Assembly: GCF_037039395.1 (NCBI RefSeq)
Contig: NZ_CP146241.1
Location: 472,171-536,170 of the forward strand
DNA from: Agrobacterium vitis
GTDB lineage: Bacteria > Pseudomonadota > Alphaproteobacteria > Rhizobiales > Rhizobiaceae
Reading direction: 5' to 3'
Length of the DNA: 64,000 nucleotides
Position numbers and translations under genes: made by a program
Shown: piece by piece, positions 61,440 to 64,000 of the stretch
Layout of the letters: each line of letters opens with the position of its first letter
Position numbering within the stretch: the stretch's first letter is position 1
The notes under the pieces: generated by a model
The model's input: the letters and a program-made list of their open reading frames with translations, nothing else
Told to the model about the DNA's origin: nothing
The model's database searches: none

Positions 61440-64000
61440 ATGCGCGCCTATCGAGACCGCCAGCGTAGCCTTGAACAGCTCTCGTGTCATATCGAAGTCT
61501 GGGCCGATGAGCTGGAGGCTTATGAGCTGCGCGAGCGCGTGCCACTTGGGGCTTTCCTTGCCAGCACACCGGAAGGGCTGACTGCACGGATAAGCGTTGG
61601 TGATGCCTGGCTATATCGCCATGGCATTCACACGTTTTTGCTGGAAGAGGCAATTGTGGTACCGGAAGGCCCAGATGTGGAGCTACGGCTTGATTTTGGC
61701 GGTGAAAGCCTTGTGCGCCTGATTGGTCTGGATGGCGAGATTCTCGAAAGTTTTGCGGCCAACCCCTGCCATCGTAGGTTTGACGTGCCACGCGGTATTG
61801 CTTTCAAAATCAAAGCTGAATCCGCCGCGCGCAGTCTGTTTGGTGTGCCCAATCGCAATCCAGTGCTCTCAATGGCCGAGATTTATCGGTATTACCCCGA
61901 AATTCGCGCCTTGCGCCGTCGCCTGCTGATTTTACGCAACACTGCCGATACGGTGAAGGACAAGGAACTTGCCCGCACGCTCTATGAAGCGGCGGAAATT
62001 GCCCTTTCAGGCTTGCGGCTGCCAACAGCAACGCAGGATGTCGGACCCCGCCTGGCCAGCCGCACCTGGGCGCGTGATATATGGGAGCGCAGTTTTGAGC
62101 CCACCGACACCCCGCAAGCCCTGACACAGGAAGCCCTCGCTTCTGTTGAGACAGCAACCGTCAGCCTTGATGCCATGCTGACTGAGCTTCGGGACTCCTA
62201 CCCCAAACAGGGACGCGTGCTGGTGACCGGTCACGCCCATATCGATTACGCCTGGCTTTGGCCCCAGCCAGAAACAGTGCGAAAGATCGTGAGAACCTTC
62301 AATAGCGTCAACGCATTGCTGAAGCGCCACGATGATTTTCGTTTTCTGCAATCGTCCTCCCTTTACTATCAGCATGTTGAGCAAGAGGATCCGGCGCTGT
62401 TTGAAGAGATCAAACAGCGCGTCTCGGAAGGCCGTTGGGAAGTTATCGGCGGCATGCTGGTGGAATGTGATACCAACATGCCCTCGGCAGACGCGTTTTT
62501 GCGGCAGTTTCTGCATGGGCAACGCTATTTTCAAAAACACTTCGGCATCACCAGCCGCACGGCGTGGCTGCCCGATACGTTTGGCTTTACCGCCGCCATG
62601 CCGCAAATCATGCAGCACGCGGGCATCGACACATTGGTGACAATCAAAGTGTCGTGGAATGAAACCAACAGCCTGCCAGATAATCTTTTCCGCTGGCAGG
62701 GCAATGATGGCTCGCGGGTGCTGGTTCACACTTTCGACGCCTATGATAATGACGGCTACAATATGCTGATGACGCCCGCCGCTCTGTGTGAGGTGTGGGG
62801 CAAGCATGCCGCCAAGGATATGACCGACACGGTCATTGCCTCCTATGGCTGGGGCGATGGCGGCGGTGGGCCGGACCCCGATCAGATCGAAACCCTGCCG
62901 CTTCTCAATCTGATGCCTGCCATTCCAACCGTCGAACATGGAGCGATCGAGCCGCATATTCAGGCCTTGGCAAGAGATCTTGAAGCGGCAGCCCTGCCCG
63001 TCTGGCGTGGCGAGCTTTATCTGGAATACCACCGGGCAACATTGACCACGCAGGCGCGCACCAAGCAACTGAACCGACAGGCGGAAGCCGCGCTGGTGGC
63101 CGCAGAAGCCATTTCCGTTCTGGATGCACTTGAGGGCGGAACGCCTGCCGTGAACGACCTCAAACCTCAATGGGAGTTGCTGCTTCGAAACCAGTTTCAC
63201 GACATTTTGCCGGGTTCTTCCATCCGCGAGGTCTATCAACAGACCGAGCCGGAGCTGGAAGGCGTAATCCACAATGCAACAACGCTGATCGAGACCCGCC
63301 TGCAAGCCATTGCGGCACGCTATAGCGGTGATCGTGATGGATTGCTGGTGGCCAACCTGTCAGGCTCCAGAAAAACTGCATTCCAGATTGAAAGCGCAAG
63401 CCCCCTGCCCGCCGACTTGCAAGCGCAGAAGCTGAACGGGCACTATGTTGCCGCCATTCAGCGTGATCTAAAGCCGCTCAGCCTTGGTTTTGTCAGCGCT
63501 GCCAGCCAGCGCCGTGTAACAACGGACGGCAAAACCATGGAAAATGATTTTGTGCGGCTAACGCTGGATGAGGCAGGCCGGATAATCAGCCTGATCGACA
63601 AGAGATCGGACCGCGAGCTGATGGACGGCCCCGGCAATCAATTGCTGCTCTATCGCAATGATCTGCCCCGTAATTTCGACGCCTGGGACATTGAACCCGG
63701 CTTTGAGCTTGGTGAAGAGGAATGGCTGTCGCTTGAAGATCGGGAAGTCACGGCCAATGGCCCGCATCTGGCAGAAATCACCATCACCAGACGCTTTTCA
63801 GCCAGTACGATTCGGCAAAAAATCCGGCTGTGGTCCAACAGTCCACGGGTGGAATTTGTCACCGATCTCGATTGGCACGACCGGCGCACCTATCTGCGTG
63901 CAGCCTTTCCCGTCACCGTGCTGGCAGAGGATGCGGTATTCGATCAAGCCATTGGCATCACCCGGAGGCCTACCCATGACAATACCAGCTGGCAGAAAGA
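61440..64000 (+). CDS. GH38 alpha-mannosidase, 3' end outside the window
   Basis: At least 853 codons, open to the window end; start ATG 61440 (MRAYRDRQRSLEQLSCHIEV). The GH38 catalytic domain shows GHAHIDYAWLWPQPETVRKI (zinc ligands His, Asp; about 263-282), GGMLVECDTNMPSADAFLRQ, the nucleophile region AWLPDTFGFTAAMPQI and LLRNQFHDILPGSSIREVY (zinc His). An N-terminal domain of about 250 residues without signal peptide precedes it, so the enzyme is cytoplasmic and acts on imported alpha-mannosides. Members of the family usually have about 1000 residues, so 15-20 percent is missing here. Confidence 0.95.
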   Translation, partial: MRAYRDRQRSLEQLSCHIEVWADELEAYELRERVPLGAFLASTPEGLTARISVGDAWLYRHGIHTFLLEEAIVVPEGPDVELRLDFGGESLVRLIGLDGEILESFAANPCHRRFDVPRGIAFKIKAESAARSLFGVPNRNPVLSMAEIYRYYPEIRALRRRLLILRNTADTVKDKELARTLYEAAEIALSGLRLPTATQDVGPRLASRTWARDIWERSFEPTDTPQALTQEALASVETATVSLDAMLTELRDSYPKQGRVLVTGHAHIDYAWLWPQPETVRKIVRTFNSVNALLKRHDDFRFLQSSSLYYQHVEQEDPALFEEIKQRVSEGRWEVIGGMLVECDTNMPSADAFLRQFLHGQRYFQKHFGITSRTAWLPDTFGFTAAMPQIMQHAGIDTLVTIKVSWNETNSLPDNLFRWQGNDGSRVLVHTFDAYDNDGYNMLMTPAALCEVWGKHAAKDMTDTVIASYGWGDGGGGPDPDQIETLPLLNLMPAIPTVEHGAIEPHIQALARDLEAAALPVWRGELYLEYHRATLTTQARTKQLNRQAEAALVAAEAISVLDALEGGTPAVNDLKPQWELLLRNQFHDILPGSSIREVYQQTEPELEGVIHNATTLIETRLQAIAARYSGDRDGLLVANLSGSRKTAFQIESASPLPADLQAQKLNGHYVAAIQRDLKPLSLGFVSAASQRRVTTDGKTMENDFVRLTLDEAGRIISLIDKRSDRELMDGPGNQLLLYRNDLPRNFDAWDIEPGFELGEEEWLSLEDREVTANGPHLAEITITRRFSASTIRQKIRLWSNSPRVEFVTDLDWHDRRTYLRAAFPVTVLAEDAVFDQAIGITRRPTHDNTSWQK

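Noticed and set aside
62007..63305. 432-codon minus-strand frame opposite the mannosidase
   Set aside because: The plus strand carries clear GH38 motifs through the same interval; the minus frame has no family features.
1..64000. tRNA, rRNA and CRISPR arrays
   Set aside because: None of the expected cloverleaf, rRNA core or regularly spaced repeat patterns was seen. The iteron array at 21409-21474 has only about 5 bases between units and is inside repA, so it is not a CRISPR.

Overview
The window looks like DNA from an alphaproteobacterium of the order Hyphomicrobiales (Rhizobiales), most likely Brucellaceae (Ochrobactrum/Brucella) or Rhizobiaceae. The basis is the Ti/ICE-type trb cluster with DUF2274, DUF736 and DUF2840 companions, an iron-responsive TGA-N9-TCA operator, the protein families present, and two short palindromic intergenic repeats of rhizobial style. 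No rRNA, tRNA, CRISPR array, integrase or att site was recognised. Assignments rest on reading motifs and on family knowledge; no database search was run.

Region 1 (1-2266): a 3' part of an L-serine ammonia-lyase gene with a one-base frameshift, then a complete LysR regulator whose stop codon overlaps that of the conjugation cluster.

Region 2 (2263-26169, minus strand): most of the core of an integrative conjugative element (ICE) or a plasmid related to it. Read in the direction of transcription (right to left) it has a control module (XRE regulator, small DUF2285 protein, DUF6499-DUF2285 activator split by a +1 frameshift), an excisionase-like HTH gene, repA-parA-RHH-DUF2840-traF in a chain of 4-base overlaps, DUF736, lytic transglycosylase, relaxase, traG and copG, and then trbBCDEJKLFGI plus DUF2274. 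Its layout matches the FseA/QseM/RdfS switch described for ICEMlSym(R7A) of Mesorhizobium. An iteron-like array with a perfect DnaA box lies inside the 3' part of repA. A cargo gene with a HEPN-type R-x4-H motif sits in the opposite orientation between copG and trbB.

Region 3 (26299-28200): an IS110/IS1111-group element joins the conjugation region to a truncated LysR gene.

Region 4 (28510-39956): a catabolic cluster of lower GC: argininosuccinate-lyase-like C-N lyase, Dpp-type ABC transporter, aspartase, LysR regulator and Asp/Glu racemase. This suggests use of an N-substituted aspartate (EDDS or iminodisuccinate type). It is decaying: nonsense mutation in one permease, frameshift in the binding protein, a clean IS5-family insertion with a 4-bp target duplication in aspA, and a frameshift in the regulator.

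Region 5 (39957-47800): catalase-like protein and FdhF/YdeP-type molybdopterin oxidoreductase, a truncated IS21 element between broken GNAT and TetR genes, an alpha/beta hydrolase, and gene debris.

Region 6 (47960-53328): iron/siderophore locus (binding protein, MFS transporter, ParB/SbnI-like protein on one strand; TonB-dependent receptor on the other) around a perfect iron-responsive palindrome.

Region 7 (53575-64000): glycoside utilisation locus: Gfo/Idh/MocA oxidoreductase, TIM-barrel sugar isomerase/epimerase, ROK regulator, Pot-type ABC importer and a GH38 alpha-mannosidase that runs off the window.
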